This document shows positions 32,759 to 43,537 of a stretch of DNA of 64,000 nucleotides, piece after piece. The DNA lies in the NCBI RefSeq assembly GCF_037300705.1, contig NZ_CP147776.1, positions 682,001 to 746,000 on the forward strand, in the 5' to 3' direction. Below the pieces are notes generated by a model. It had not been told where the DNA came from, made no database searches, and saw only the letters and a program-made list of their open reading frames with translations. Positions within the stretch are counted from its first letter, which is position 1. Every line of letters starts with the position of its first letter. A program made the translations under genes and the position numbers. The DNA is from Massilia sp. W12. Lineage in GTDB: Bacteria; Pseudomonadota; Gammaproteobacteria; Burkholderiales; Burkholderiaceae_D.

Positions 32759-34015
32759 ATGAAGCGATTATCCCTTTCAAACTGGCTGGGCCGCCTGCGC
32801 ATTGGGCGCCGCGCGCCCTTTTTTGCCGCAGATGGCAACCGACCGGGCGATGGCCCGCCCGATCTGGATCAGCTCTGGCGCGACTTCAACCGCCGCCTGT
32901 CCTCGATGTTTGGGCAAGGCCCGCGCCCGCCTTCCGGCAATAATAACGAGCCGGCCGAAATCAAAGGCGTAGGCGTTGGCATCGGCGTGGTGATGGTGGT
33001 GGCCGGGTTCTTATGGCTGTCCAGCGGCTTTTTCATCGTGCTCGAAGGCGAAACCGCCGTGGTGCTGACCTTTGGCAAATACAGCCGCACTGCGCCCGCC
33101 GGTTTCAACTGGCGCTGGCCCAGCCCGATTGAAAGCCATCAGGTGGTGAATGTTTCCAGAATGCGCACGGTGGAAGTCGGTTACCGCCGCAGCGCCAAGA
33201 ATAAGGAAGCGAAAGAAGCGCTGATGTTGACAGATGATGAAAACATCGTCGAAGTCCAATTCGCCGTCCAATACAAATTGAAAAACCCCTCAGACTGGAT
33301 CTTCAATAACCGCGAAACGCGCGACGATGATGACAGCTTCCTGCGCCAGATCGCCGAAACCTCGGTGCGCGAGGTGGTGGGCAAAGGCAAGATGGACTAT
33401 GTGCTGTACGAAGGGCGTGAAAAAGTCGCCTACGACGTCAGCCAGCTGATGCAGCAGATTCTTGACCGCTACAAGAGCGGCGTGCAGGTGGTCAACGTCA
33501 CCATGCAAAACGTGCAGCCGCCTGAGCAGGTGCAAAACGCCTTCGATGATGCGGTGAAAGCAGGGCAGGACATGGAGCGTTTGAAAAACGAAGGCGCGGC
33601 CTACGCCAACGACGTGATCCCGAAAGCGCGCGGGCAGGCCGCCCGTATGCTGCTCGATGCGCAAGCGCACCGCTCGCGCGTGGTCGAAACCGCCAGCGGT
33701 GATGCCGCCCGCTTCAAGCAAGTGGTGACCGAATACGCCAAGGCGCCGACCGTCACGCGCGACCGCATGTATTTGGAAACCATGCAACAAGTCTTCAATA
33801 ATGTCACCAAGGTCATGGTGGACAGCAAGACCGGCAATAATTTGATCAATTTGCCGCTGGATAAACTGATTCAAGGCGCGGCTGCAGACCATGCGGCGCA
33901 GCAGGCGGTGCGCACCCAGCAAGCTGCCAGCGGCCAGCAGGCGCCGGAACAAAATGTTGATGTGCGCGCGCGCGAATCGCGTAAAGCCGATGTGCGTGAA
34001 CGGGAGAGCCGCTGA
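32759..34015 (+). CDS. hflK: FtsH protease regulator HflK
   Basis: A 418-residue SPFH/band 7 protein that forms the HflKC cage around FtsH. A Gly/Pro/Arg-rich cytoplasmic N-terminus precedes a membrane helix at about 68-92 (GIGVVMVVAGFLWLSSGFFI). The band 7 domain contains GETAVVLTFGKYSRTAPAG and a coiled coil ending in a Gln/Ala-rich tail. The tail repeats RESRKADVRERESR. ATG of hflC overlaps the stop. Confidence 0.94.
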   Translation: MKRLSLSNWLGRLRIGRRAPFFAADGNRPGDGPPDLDQLWRDFNRRLSSMFGQGPRPPSGNNNEPAEIKGVGVGIGVVMVVAGFLWLSSGFFIVLEGETAVVLTFGKYSRTAPAGFNWRWPSPIESHQVVNVSRMRTVEVGYRRSAKNKEAKEALMLTDDENIVEVQFAVQYKLKNPSDWIFNNRETRDDDDSFLRQIAETSVREVVGKGKMDYVLYEGREKVAYDVSQLMQQILDRYKSGVQVVNVTMQNVQPPEQVQNAFDDAVKAGQDMERLKNEGAAYANDVIPKARGQAARMLLDAQAHRSRVVETASGDAARFKQVVTEYAKAPTVTRDRMYLETMQQVFNNVTKVMVDSKTGNNLINLPLDKLIQGAAADHAAQQAVRTQQAASGQQAPEQNVDVRARESRKADVRERESR

Positions 34016-34911
34016 TGAACCGCCTGATTTCTCATTTAATCACGCTCGGCCTGGTGCTGATGCTGGTGTACTCCTGCATGTTTGTGGTGGATCAGCGGCA
34101 ATATGTGATTGTGTTTGCGCTGGGTGAAGCCAAGCGCGTGATCACCGAACCGGGCTTGAATTTCAAGCTGCCGCCGCCGTTCCAAAACACGGTGTCGCTG
34201 GATAAACGCATACGCACCATCGACAATACCGACGCCGACCGCTTCATTACGGCGGAAAAGAAAAACATCGTGGTCGATTCTTTCGTCAAATGGCGCATCA
34301 CCGAACCGCGCCAATTCTTCGTCAGCTTTGGCGTGGATGAAAAGCGGGCGGAAGACCGTATGTCGCAAATCGTCAAAGCGGCCTTGAACGAGGAAATCAC
34401 CAAGCGCAATGTGCGCGATGTGATTTCCGGCGAGCGCGGCAAGGTGATGGACGCTTTGCGCAAAAAAGTCTCTGAAGAAGCGCGTCAGATCGGTGTGGAA
34501 ATCGTCGATGTGCGCTTGAAGCGGGTCGATTATGTCGATCAGATCAACACCTCGGTGTACGAGCGGATGAAGGCGGAGCGGGTCAAAGTGGCGAATGAAA
34601 AGCGCTCGACCGGTGTGGCTGAATCTGAAAAACTGCGCGCGGAAGCCGATCGCAAGCGCACCGAAATCCTGGCTGAAGCTTATCGCGAAGCGGAAACCAT
34701 TCGCGGTGAAGGCGACGCCAAGGCCACCCAGATCTATGGCGATGCGTTTGGTCAAAACCCGGAGTTCTATAAGTTCTACCGCAGCCTGGAGGCGTACCGC
34801 GCTTCCTTCCGTGGCCATGGCGACGTGATGGTGATCGACAGCAACTCTGACTTCTTCAAGTATTTCAGAGGCACGAATGGCGCAGGCGAAGCCTCCGCTA
34901 AGAAGAAATAA
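34015..34911 (+). CDS. hflC: FtsH protease regulator HflC
   Basis: A 298-residue partner of HflK. Membrane helix at residues 3-24 ([22 protein letters not shown], read as overlapping halves), band 7 domain starting [19 protein letters not shown], and an alpha-helical region rich in Arg/Glu/Ala ([19 protein letters not shown]). Normal length. Followed by hisZ after 38 nt. Confidence 0.95.
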   Translation: MNRLISHLITLGLVLMLVYSCMFVVDQRQYVIVFALGEAKRVITEPGLNFKLPPPFQNTVSLDKRIRTIDNTDADRFITAEKKNIVVDSFVKWRITEPRQFFVSFGVDEKRAEDRMSQIVKAALNEEITKRNVRDVISGERGKVMDALRKKVSEEARQIGVEIVDVRLKRVDYVDQINTSVYERMKAERVKVANEKRSTGVAESEKLRAEADRKRTEILAEAYREAETIRGEGDAKATQIYGDAFGQNPEFYKFYRSLEAYRASFRGHGDVMVIDSNSDFFKYFRGTNGAGEASAKKK

Positions 34912-34949
34912 GATACGCGCCCCGGCCCGGGGCGCCAGGAATCAAGATC

Positions 34950-37420
<2,471 letters not shown>

Positions 37421-37453
37421 TGCAACCGCGCCTGTCAGGCGCACACTATCAAA

Positions 37454-37481
37454 GCCGCCTGTTCGCAGGCGGCATTTTTTT
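37454..37481 (+). terminator. Rho-independent terminator after purA
   Basis: An 8-bp GC stem (37454-37461 with 37466-37473) closes a stable TTCG tetraloop and is followed by A and seven T. Confidence 0.93.
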
Positions 37482-37535
37482 CAGCGCAGCCTGATGGCCA
37501 AAGGCGCTTGATACGACAAGAAGAAAGGAAAAACC

Positions 37536-38075
37536 ATGACGCCCCCGAAAAATGACGATGCCCATTTGTGGGTCAACTGGGAAGAATATCACCGCTTAAT
37601 CGAGCGCCTTGCCCTGCTGGTGCATGAATCCGGCTGGAAATTTGACCATGTGCTGTGCTTGGCGCGCGGCGGCGTGCGTCCCGGCGATGTGATTTCCCGC
37701 ATCTTTGATGTGCCGCTGGCGATTCTCTCCACCAGCTCCTACCGCGAAGATGTCGGCACCAAGCAAGGCGATCTCGACATCGGCAAATACATAACCATGA
37801 CCAAGGGACACCTGTCCGGCCGCGTGTTGCTGGTGGACGATCTGGCTGACTCCGGCGTGACCTTGAAGCGCGTGCAACAGCATTTGAAAGACTTCTACCC
37901 GGACGTGACGGAAGTGAAATCGGCGGTGATCTGGTGCAAAGCCTGCTCCAGCGTGCGTCCTGATTATTATGTCGATTTCCTCGAACACAATCCCTGGATT
38001 CACCAGCCGTTTGAAGAATACGACGGCCTGCGCCCGCATCAACTGGCGGCCTGGCTGAAAAAGGGCGAAGTCTGA
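37536..38075 (+). CDS. Purine-type phosphoribosyltransferase
   Basis: A 179-residue type I PRTase. The PRPP-binding motif VLLVDDLADSGVTL is intact, preceded by LCLARGGVRPGDVISR and the flexible-loop region TSSYREDVGTKQG. It resembles Gpt/xanthine-hypoxanthine PRTases, and the position right after purA suggests purine salvage; the base cannot be fixed from sequence. AAAGGA lies before the ATG. A GCGCCGGGC/GCCCGGCGC hairpin at about 38096-38118 follows, without a T run. Confidence 0.85.
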   Translation: MTPPKNDDAHLWVNWEEYHRLIERLALLVHESGWKFDHVLCLARGGVRPGDVISRIFDVPLAILSTSSYREDVGTKQGDLDIGKYITMTKGHLSGRVLLVDDLADSGVTLKRVQQHLKDFYPDVTEVKSAVIWCKACSSVRPDYYVDFLEHNPWIHQPFEEYDGLRPHQLAAWLKKGEV

Positions 38076-38391
38076 AAATCATTTGCAGTAAGTTGCGCCG
38101 GGCCTCGCGCCCGGCGCATTCCCCCTCAGCAGCTAAGGCGGATTGCGCACCACGCAGCGCTGTTTGCAGCTAAAGTTACCTGCCACCATTTTCTAAAAGT
38201 GGCTTTACAAAGCCAATACAGGAGGGCACAATGATTCATATTGTGCAAGCTGAAAAGATGGCTAAATGCCATTGTTTCTATTTCTTTTAAGAAATAAAGC
38301 AACTCCACATCCTTCAGCCGCTTCAATTCTTTCCCCGCATCCAAGTTCTTTTTTGCGCCGGACGCATGTCCGGGCTGTGTTAAGGGGCATC
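38076..38391. other. AT-richer intergenic region before the lipoprotein/lipase pair
   Basis: 316 nt. It contains a strong GC hairpin (about 38096-38118), short inverted repeats such as GGCTTT-AC-AAAGCC near 38201-38215, and one 19-codon open frame with a strong ribosome site. Composition is visibly less GC-rich than its surroundings, which may mark the edge of an acquired segment. Confidence 0.5.
38231..38290 (+). CDS. Possible 19-residue small protein or leader peptide
   Basis: A perfect AGGAGG (38220-38225) stands 5 nt before ATG; the frame reads MIHIVQAEKMAKCHCFYFF and stops. It ends about 100 nt before the lipoprotein start. The ribosome site is stronger than that of most genes in the window, but length gives no statistical support. 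Confidence 0.3.
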   Translation: MIHIVQAEKMAKCHCFYFF

Positions 38392-38850
38392 ATGAGTCTT
38401 CGCAATTTTTTTGTCGCAATTCTGTTGAGCAGTTTAAGTCTGGGAGCATGTGCAATGGGTGGCAAAGTGATGTTTTCCGCTGTCACGGCGCAAGTCGTGA
38501 AAGGCGGCAAGCCGGTAGCCGGGGCCAAGGTGGTGCGCGAATACACCTGGCATTGGGATGATAAAAAGGTGGTGGAAGAAACCCAAAGCGACAGCAATGG
38601 CCGCTTTCAATTTCCGCGAGCGGAAAAGGGTGCGTTTTTAGCATCCTTTATTCCACATGAGCCGGTGATCTCCCAAATTATCAGGATTCACCATGAAGGC
38701 AAAGAATTCATGGCCTGGAATCTGAACAAACACAATTACGACGACAACGGCGAGTTGCATGGCAAACCGCTCAAATTCGTTTGCGACCTGCAGGATAAGC
38801 CAGGCGCATATCTTGACAAAGACATCTGGGGCTTATGCAAGCCGCAATAA
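38392..38850 (+). CDS. Lipoprotein with transthyretin-like (DUF6795-like) domain
   Basis: A 152-residue lipoprotein: signal peptide MSLRNFFVAILLSSLSLGAC, lipid on Cys20. The rest is one beta-sandwich-like domain starting FSAVTAQVVKGGKPVAGAKV and continuing VEETQSDSNGRFQFPRAEKG, the pattern of carboxypeptidase-regulatory/transthyretin-like folds. The resemblance to DUF6795 is from memory and tentative. The ATG at 38392 (AAGGGG upstream) gives the signal peptide. The lipase gene begins 21 nt later, so the two are probably co-transcribed. A role as periplasmic immunity or chaperone for the lipase is possible but not shown. Confidence 0.7.
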   Translation: MSLRNFFVAILLSSLSLGACAMGGKVMFSAVTAQVVKGGKPVAGAKVVREYTWHWDDKKVVEETQSDSNGRFQFPRAEKGAFLASFIPHEPVISQIIRIHHEGKEFMAWNLNKHNYDDNGELHGKPLKFVCDLQDKPGAYLDKDIWGLCKPQ

Positions 38851-38871
38851 AAAACTTCCAAGGAGACAGAA

Positions 38872-40050
38872 ATGACAGCATTGACCCCCAAACAAGCTGC
38901 GCAGATTGCGAAAAAAGTCTATGACTTGCGCAAAGACGCGGATTGGGATTTGCGCGTGGCGCGCGGCGTTGAAGGGCTGGATACCGCGTTCGACATCAAT
39001 GGCATGTTCACACTCAATGGCGGCAAGCGTATGAACGGAACCAGCGGCGGAACCTTCCTGCGCGCACGTTCCGGTTTTGGTTTCATCGCTTCCGGCGTGG
39101 GCAACCGCTCGAATGAATTATTGATTGCAATCCGTGGTACTGCCTCGCTTTTTGATGGCGTGACAGACCTGGTGCAAAGCGTAACGCGCGGCCCGTCCGG
39201 CTATATGGTGCATGCCGGCTTTCATCGCACCTTTGATTCCTTCAAAGAAGACATCGCGGCAGCCATTGCAGGCAGCAACAAACCGGCTACCGTGCATGTG
39301 GTCGGGCACAGCCTGGGCGGCGCGCTGGCCACCATCACGGCTGATTTTCTGTCTGAACAAAGAACCCCGGTCAAGTTGTACACCTTTGGCTGCCCGCGCG
39401 TCGGCTTCACCGGTTTTTCCCGTTCGCTGACGCAAAAACTGGGCACGCAAAATATGTTCCGTGTGCATCACAGCGCAGACGTGGTCTCGATGGTGCCGAT
39501 TTTTCCGTTTTCGCACACCCCGATCAATCGTGACGAATATTCCCTGCCGTGGAATGGCGCCAGCATTTCAGTCAATGCGCACTTCATGGATAACTACATC
39601 CAGACCATTGGCGACATGAACTGGGATGGGTTGATCCGCACCAATCCGGAGCCGTCCAGCTGGCAACAGGCGGAAGATTGGCTCAAGGCTGCCGCCACCA
39701 ATGGCGGCGTGTGCAAAATGCTGTCTGCCGGCACGCTCTGGATGTTGATGAAATGCATTGACTGGATTCTGGACAAAATCGGCACAGCCACCAATGTGGT
39801 GGCCGGTTCAGCTGCCCTGATCGGCGTCACGGTGATGGATCGTCTGGCGCAGATTCTGTATCAAGGCGCCGCTGCCTCGGTGCAAGTGTCGAGCTATGTC
39901 GGGAATCTGATGATCGCGATTCTGCGCTTCCTCGGCCGCGCCGTGGTGAAGACCGTCAGCCTCACCGTGCAATTTATCAGCTGGGTTTTAAATATGCTGT
40001 ACAACGTCATGTCGCAAATCGCACATACTGCATTGCAGCGGCTGTTCTGA
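38872..40050 (+). CDS. Class 3 lipase with hydrophobic C-terminal helices
   Basis: A 392-residue alpha/beta hydrolase. The nucleophile motif GHSLGG puts Ser147 in the elbow; Asp203 (HHSADVVSMV) and His237 (SVNAHFMDNY) fit the triad, and the oxyanion loop region is LLIAIRGTASLFDGVTD. There is no signal peptide. Residues about 280-392 are a series of amphipathic or hydrophobic helices (SAGTLWMLMKCIDWILDKI, NLMIAILRFLGRAVV) that could contact or enter membranes. A signal-less class 3 lipase next to a lipoprotein gene resembles type VI lipase effector/immunity pairs, but no vgrG, hcp or tss gene is in the window. AAGGAGA precedes the ATG. Alternative: an intracellular or membrane-bound lipase. 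Confidence 0.82.
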   Translation: MTALTPKQAAQIAKKVYDLRKDADWDLRVARGVEGLDTAFDINGMFTLNGGKRMNGTSGGTFLRARSGFGFIASGVGNRSNELLIAIRGTASLFDGVTDLVQSVTRGPSGYMVHAGFHRTFDSFKEDIAAAIAGSNKPATVHVVGHSLGGALATITADFLSEQRTPVKLYTFGCPRVGFTGFSRSLTQKLGTQNMFRVHHSADVVSMVPIFPFSHTPINRDEYSLPWNGASISVNAHFMDNYIQTIGDMNWDGLIRTNPEPSSWQQAEDWLKAAATNGGVCKMLSAGTLWMLMKCIDWILDKIGTATNVVAGSAALIGVTVMDRLAQILYQGAAASVQVSSYVGNLMIAILRFLGRAVVKTVSLTVQFISWVLNMLYNVMSQIAHTALQRLF

Positions 40051-40052
40051 TG

Positions 40053-40075
40053 CCCTGGCGGCCCACCCGCCAGGG
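40053..40075 (+). terminator. GC-rich hairpin after the lipase gene
   Basis: CCCTGGCGG (40053-40061) pairs with CCGCCAGGG (40067-40075), directly after the stop. No T tract follows, so termination would be inefficient or Rho-assisted. Confidence 0.45.
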
Positions 40076-40166
40076 TGGGCTGTGCAGCATTCCCGCAACA
40101 TCCTCCATCCGCAGCCGATTTTCCCCCTTTACAGCGCACAATGCTGTGTGCATACTGTCCTTCCGT

Positions 40167-40195
40167 TTGCCTGAAGGTAAACCTAAAATTATAAC
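40167..40195 (+). promoter_or_regulatory. Sigma-70 promoter of the AlkB-type gene
   Basis: TTGCCT (40167-40172) and TATAAC (40190-40195) with 17-nt spacing. Start of transcription is expected near 40202, inside the palindrome described next. Confidence 0.65.
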
Positions 40196-40212
40196 TGTAT
40201 TGCAATACAGTT
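40193..40212. promoter_or_regulatory. Perfect 20-bp palindrome of LexA-box form over the alkB promoter
   Basis: AACTGTATTG is followed by its exact reverse complement, giving CTGT-N8-ACAG, the LexA (SOS) box form of beta- and gamma-proteobacteria. It overlaps the last bases of the -10 element and the predicted start site, the right place for a repressor. A TetR-family operator is the main alternative, since the inner eight bases are ATTGCAAT rather than TATATATA. Confidence 0.65.
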
Positions 40213-40291
40213 TTTCCACGCTGAACCGACGCTAAGGCCGACCGGAATGCAGCAGCGCAGAACAGCGGGCGAGACAATTCAGGAGGATTTC

Positions 40292-41452
40292 ATGCATGCT
40301 GCAGCACAGCCTTACCGCGACCAAAAGCGCTTCTTGTGGTTTCTATCGCTACTCATACCCGGCATCAGTTTTAGCGGCCCGAATCTGTATCAACTGACCC
40401 AAAGCTATGCCGTGTTTTGGCTTCCCGTTGTTCTCAGTTACATCATTTTTCCCCTGCTGGATTTATGGATAGGCGCCGACCGCAGCAATCCGCCGGAAGA
40501 AATCGTGCCGCAGATTGAAGCTGATCCGTATTACCGCTACATCACCTTCGCTCTGGCCCCACTGCTGTGGCTGGGCTATATCGGCGGCATCTGGTATTTC
40601 ACCCAACATCAACTGCCCTTGCATGTGCAAATCGCCGGCGCGCTCACCTGTGGCGGCCTGGGCGGTTATGCGATCAATCTGGCGCATGAATTGGGGCATA
40701 AGAAAAGCCGCTTCGAGCGCGGCCTGGCGCGCCTGGTCTTGATGATGACCGGCTATGGCCATTTTTATATCGAACACAATCACGGCCATCACCGCGATGT
40801 GGCCACGCCGGCAGATAGCGCCTCCTCGCGCATGGGGGAAAATATCTATCGCTTCATGTTGCGTGAAATGCCGGGCGGCTTGCTGCGCGCCTGGGCGCTG
40901 GAAAAGAAACGTCTGGCGCAACTCAACCTGCCGGTCTGGCATGGGCAAAATAAAATCCTGCAGGCCGCCGCCGGCACCTTGCTGATTTACAGCCTGCTGC
41001 TGCTCTGGCTGGGCTGGAGCGCACTGCCGTTTATGCTGGGCGCCGCCTTCTGGAGCAATTTCCAGCTGACCACCGCCAACTATATTGAGCACTATGGCCT
41101 GCTGCGCCAAAAAGACGCCAATGGCCGCTATGAAATCTGCTCGCCGCGCCACTCTTGGAACAGCAATCAGCTTTTATCGAACTGGGCCATGCTGCATCTG
41201 CAGCGCCATGCCGACCACCACGCACACCCGACCCGGCGCTATCAATCGCTGCGCCATTTTGATGATGCGCCGCAATTGCCGAATGGCTATTTCGGTATGT
41301 TCGTGCTGGCCTATCTGCCGCCCTTGTGGTTTAAGGTGATGGATGCGCGTTTATTGGAAACTGTCGGCTTTGATGCGCGCCGCATCAATTTTGACCCGAA
41401 ACGCAAACAGGCCCTGATACAGCGCTATCAATTGGACGGCGCCGGCAAGTAA
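40292..41452 (+). CDS. alkB: AlkB-type membrane di-iron monooxygenase (alkane 1-monooxygenase)
   Basis: A 386-residue integral membrane enzyme that hydroxylates the terminal methyl of alkanes or related chains. Hydrophobic helices are spread through the first 130 residues and around 230-260. The histidine clusters are HELGH (132-136), HNHGHH (162-167) and LQRHADHH (His306, His309, His310), with NYIEHYG between, as in AlkB. No rubredoxin gene adjoins it, so electrons must come from a distant rubredoxin or ferredoxin; substrate is unproven and a xylene-monooxygenase-like role is possible. AGGAGG lies 5 nt before the ATG. Promoter with an overlapping palindrome at 40167-40212. It is convergent with the KAP gene. 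Confidence 0.88.
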   Translation: MHAAAQPYRDQKRFLWFLSLLIPGISFSGPNLYQLTQSYAVFWLPVVLSYIIFPLLDLWIGADRSNPPEEIVPQIEADPYYRYITFALAPLLWLGYIGGIWYFTQHQLPLHVQIAGALTCGGLGGYAINLAHELGHKKSRFERGLARLVLMMTGYGHFYIEHNHGHHRDVATPADSASSRMGENIYRFMLREMPGGLLRAWALEKKRLAQLNLPVWHGQNKILQAAAGTLLIYSLLLLWLGWSALPFMLGAAFWSNFQLTTANYIEHYGLLRQKDANGRYEICSPRHSWNSNQLLSNWAMLHLQRHADHHAHPTRRYQSLRHFDDAPQLPNGYFGMFVLAYLPPLWFKVMDARLLETVGFDARRINFDPKRKQALIQRYQLDGAGK

Positions 41453-41481
41453 ATCAGCCGCCGCCAGCGCCAGGCTCAGCC

Positions 41482-43533
41482 TCATCGCGTGCGTCTGGCC
41501 TGGCGCATCTGCGCGGCCAGACTGCGCCGCAATTGCGCACATTGCGCCAACACTTCCGGCGTTTCCAGCCAGCTGATGGTGAGCGCAAATTGATAGCCGC
41601 GCTCATGCCATTGCTGCAGGCGGGCGCGCATCAAAGCGGGCGCCGGTAAAAAGCGCCACAAGGCCGGCCAATCTGCAGGCGGCGGTTTGTGTTCAAAATC
41701 GGTTTTCAACAAAGCCAGATCCTGGCGCGCGCTCAAGGCCTGGCGCACCAAACGGCGCGCCGCATATAAACCCAGGCGCTGTTCGACGCAGGCCAACAGC
41801 ACAAACACATTATCTTTTTCCAGAAAGCGCAAACCCTGCTCCTGCAAAGCTGTGCGCCAGGCATCGCCATGCGTGACGTGCAAATCCGCCCTTTGCAACA
41901 CCACGCCGCTGAGCGAGAGCGGGGCGCTGCTGAGCATGCTGTCGAGCGCGCGCATTTGCGCTTCCGGCGCCATCAAATCGAGCAGGCGGCGCAATACCCG
42001 GGCGCAAATTTCGATATGTGCGGCCAGCACATCGCGCGTAAAACACTGGCTCGCGGTTTGGCAAATACAGTTGAAAAAATGCGCCGCATCGCGCACATTC
42101 TGCAGGCTTAAAAAATCCAGAATCTGGTGGCAAAACTGGGCGAATTCCTGATGGTTCACAAAGCGGTTCGGCAGGCGCGCATAGCGCACCGGATCTTGCA
42201 GCAACTCACACACCATGCGCCCGTCATGCTTGGCCGGCATGCTGGTGATATTCAAATACATGCGGAAATGGGTATGCAATTGCAGCCGCATATGGGCATG
42301 CGCATCCGCATCCGGCGTATAGGCGAAATCGCTGTGTTCGAGCTGCGGAAAAAGCCAGCACAGGGCGCGCTGAACCTCCTCTTCCGGCGCGGCCACTTCA
42401 CGCCAGGCGCTGCGCGTATCCGCCGTACTGTAGAGGCCATATTCATCCGCGGCGAAATGCATTTCACGCGGCGCAAATAAATAATGCGGCGACTTGAACA
42501 GCACACGCAAGGTTTCCGGCGTGACGATTTGCAGCGCTTCCATCACCAGCACATCGCCCAGATTCAAGCGCTCTTCCAGGCTGCCAAACACCCAGCGCAA
42601 GCGGTTTAACCAGCGCTTGGCGTCGCGCGGATGGCGCAATAAGCGCGAGACAAACCACATCGCTTCATCCAATTGCGCCTCTTCAAACGGACTCGGGCGC
42701 CAGCTTTGTTGCGCCAGAAAACGCAGACATTCTGCATGCAGCCAATCGCGGAAAATCCAGGGCGTGAGCGGGGGCAGGTGACAGGCCAACTGCACAATCT
42801 TTTCCAGATAAGCAAAACCGGAAGCGATATTGCCGTCATAGCAAATCGCCTGCGCCACATAGCGCGCGTCATACGCCAGCAGATAATGCACGCCACGGAA
42901 ATTGGCCACCGCTTTCACCAGCTGCACCATGGTTTGAATCTCTTGCTTGCGCAGGCGGTCAAGATCATCAATCACCACCACCACGGTTTTATCCAGCGCC
43001 TGCAAGGCTTGCTGAATCTGCTTGCGCGCGCCATGCAGACTGGGGCGCGATTCGGCCCCCAATTTTTGCAAAATCTCACGCCCTTCGCGGATTTCTTTTT
43101 CGTGGTCTGCGACAAACTGGCCGATTGGGGCCACGCCCGGCACATATTTCAGATATTTCAAATAACTCAGCTTTTCGCCATACGCCGCCAGGCTGCGCGC
43201 AAAGCCTTTCAACTCCTTGGACAGCTTGCTTTCGACTTCAGCGAATTCGTGCAGCTGCGCCGCCAGCTCATCCATAAACGCCGCGATCAATTCATTTTCC
43301 GAGCCGATTAACCAGGGATTGAATTGCAGCACCACGGTATCGCCGCGCGCCTTGAGCAGCTTGCAAACCCGCTCAATCACCCAGCTCTTGCCGCCGCCCC
43401 ATTCCCCCTCCAAGCCCAGCACCAGGCTGTCTTGTTGCGGGGCCTGGCGTAAAAATTGCGCCAGTTGCGCGGCAAACTCAGCGCGCCCGAAGGGATCTTC
43501 CTGACTGCGCGCGACATCGGCATCCAGATTCAT
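41482..43533 (-). CDS. KAP-family P-loop NTPase
   Basis: A 683-residue NTPase. Walker A GEWGGGKSW is at residues 43-51, followed by VVLQFNPWLIGSENELI, typical of KAP proteins. A helical insert (about 95-180) precedes Walker B VVVVIDDLDRL at 184-194 and the sensor-like YLLAYDARYVAQAI. The insert, which carries membrane helices in many KAP proteins, is here mostly charged with only a mildly hydrophobic YLKYLKYVPGVAPIGQFV. The remaining 450 residues are helical and unrecognised. KAP NTPases include phage-exclusion proteins, so a defence role is possible but not shown. GAGAGGAT precedes the ATG; it starts 4 nt after phoD and is the third gene of a minus-strand operon. Confidence 0.82.
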   Translation of the reverse strand: MNLDADVARSQEDPFGRAEFAAQLAQFLRQAPQQDSLVLGLEGEWGGGKSWVIERVCKLLKARGDTVVLQFNPWLIGSENELIAAFMDELAAQLHEFAEVESKLSKELKGFARSLAAYGEKLSYLKYLKYVPGVAPIGQFVADHEKEIREGREILQKLGAESRPSLHGARKQIQQALQALDKTVVVVIDDLDRLRKQEIQTMVQLVKAVANFRGVHYLLAYDARYVAQAICYDGNIASGFAYLEKIVQLACHLPPLTPWIFRDWLHAECLRFLAQQSWRPSPFEEAQLDEAMWFVSRLLRHPRDAKRWLNRLRWVFGSLEERLNLGDVLVMEALQIVTPETLRVLFKSPHYLFAPREMHFAADEYGLYSTADTRSAWREVAAPEEEVQRALCWLFPQLEHSDFAYTPDADAHAHMRLQLHTHFRMYLNITSMPAKHDGRMVCELLQDPVRYARLPNRFVNHQEFAQFCHQILDFLSLQNVRDAAHFFNCICQTASQCFTRDVLAAHIEICARVLRRLLDLMAPEAQMRALDSMLSSAPLSLSGVVLQRADLHVTHGDAWRTALQEQGLRFLEKDNVFVLLACVEQRLGLYAARRLVRQALSARQDLALLKTDFEHKPPPADWPALWRFLPAPALMRARLQQWHERGYQFALTISWLETPEVLAQCAQLRRSLAAQMRQARRTR

Positions 43534-43537
43534 CGGC

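Noticed and set aside
40292-41452. AlkB read as the DNA-repair dioxygenase because of the LexA-like box.
   Set aside because: The sequence is a multi-helix membrane protein with HxxxH/HxxHH clusters, not a 2-oxoglutarate dioxygenase; only the gene name is shared.
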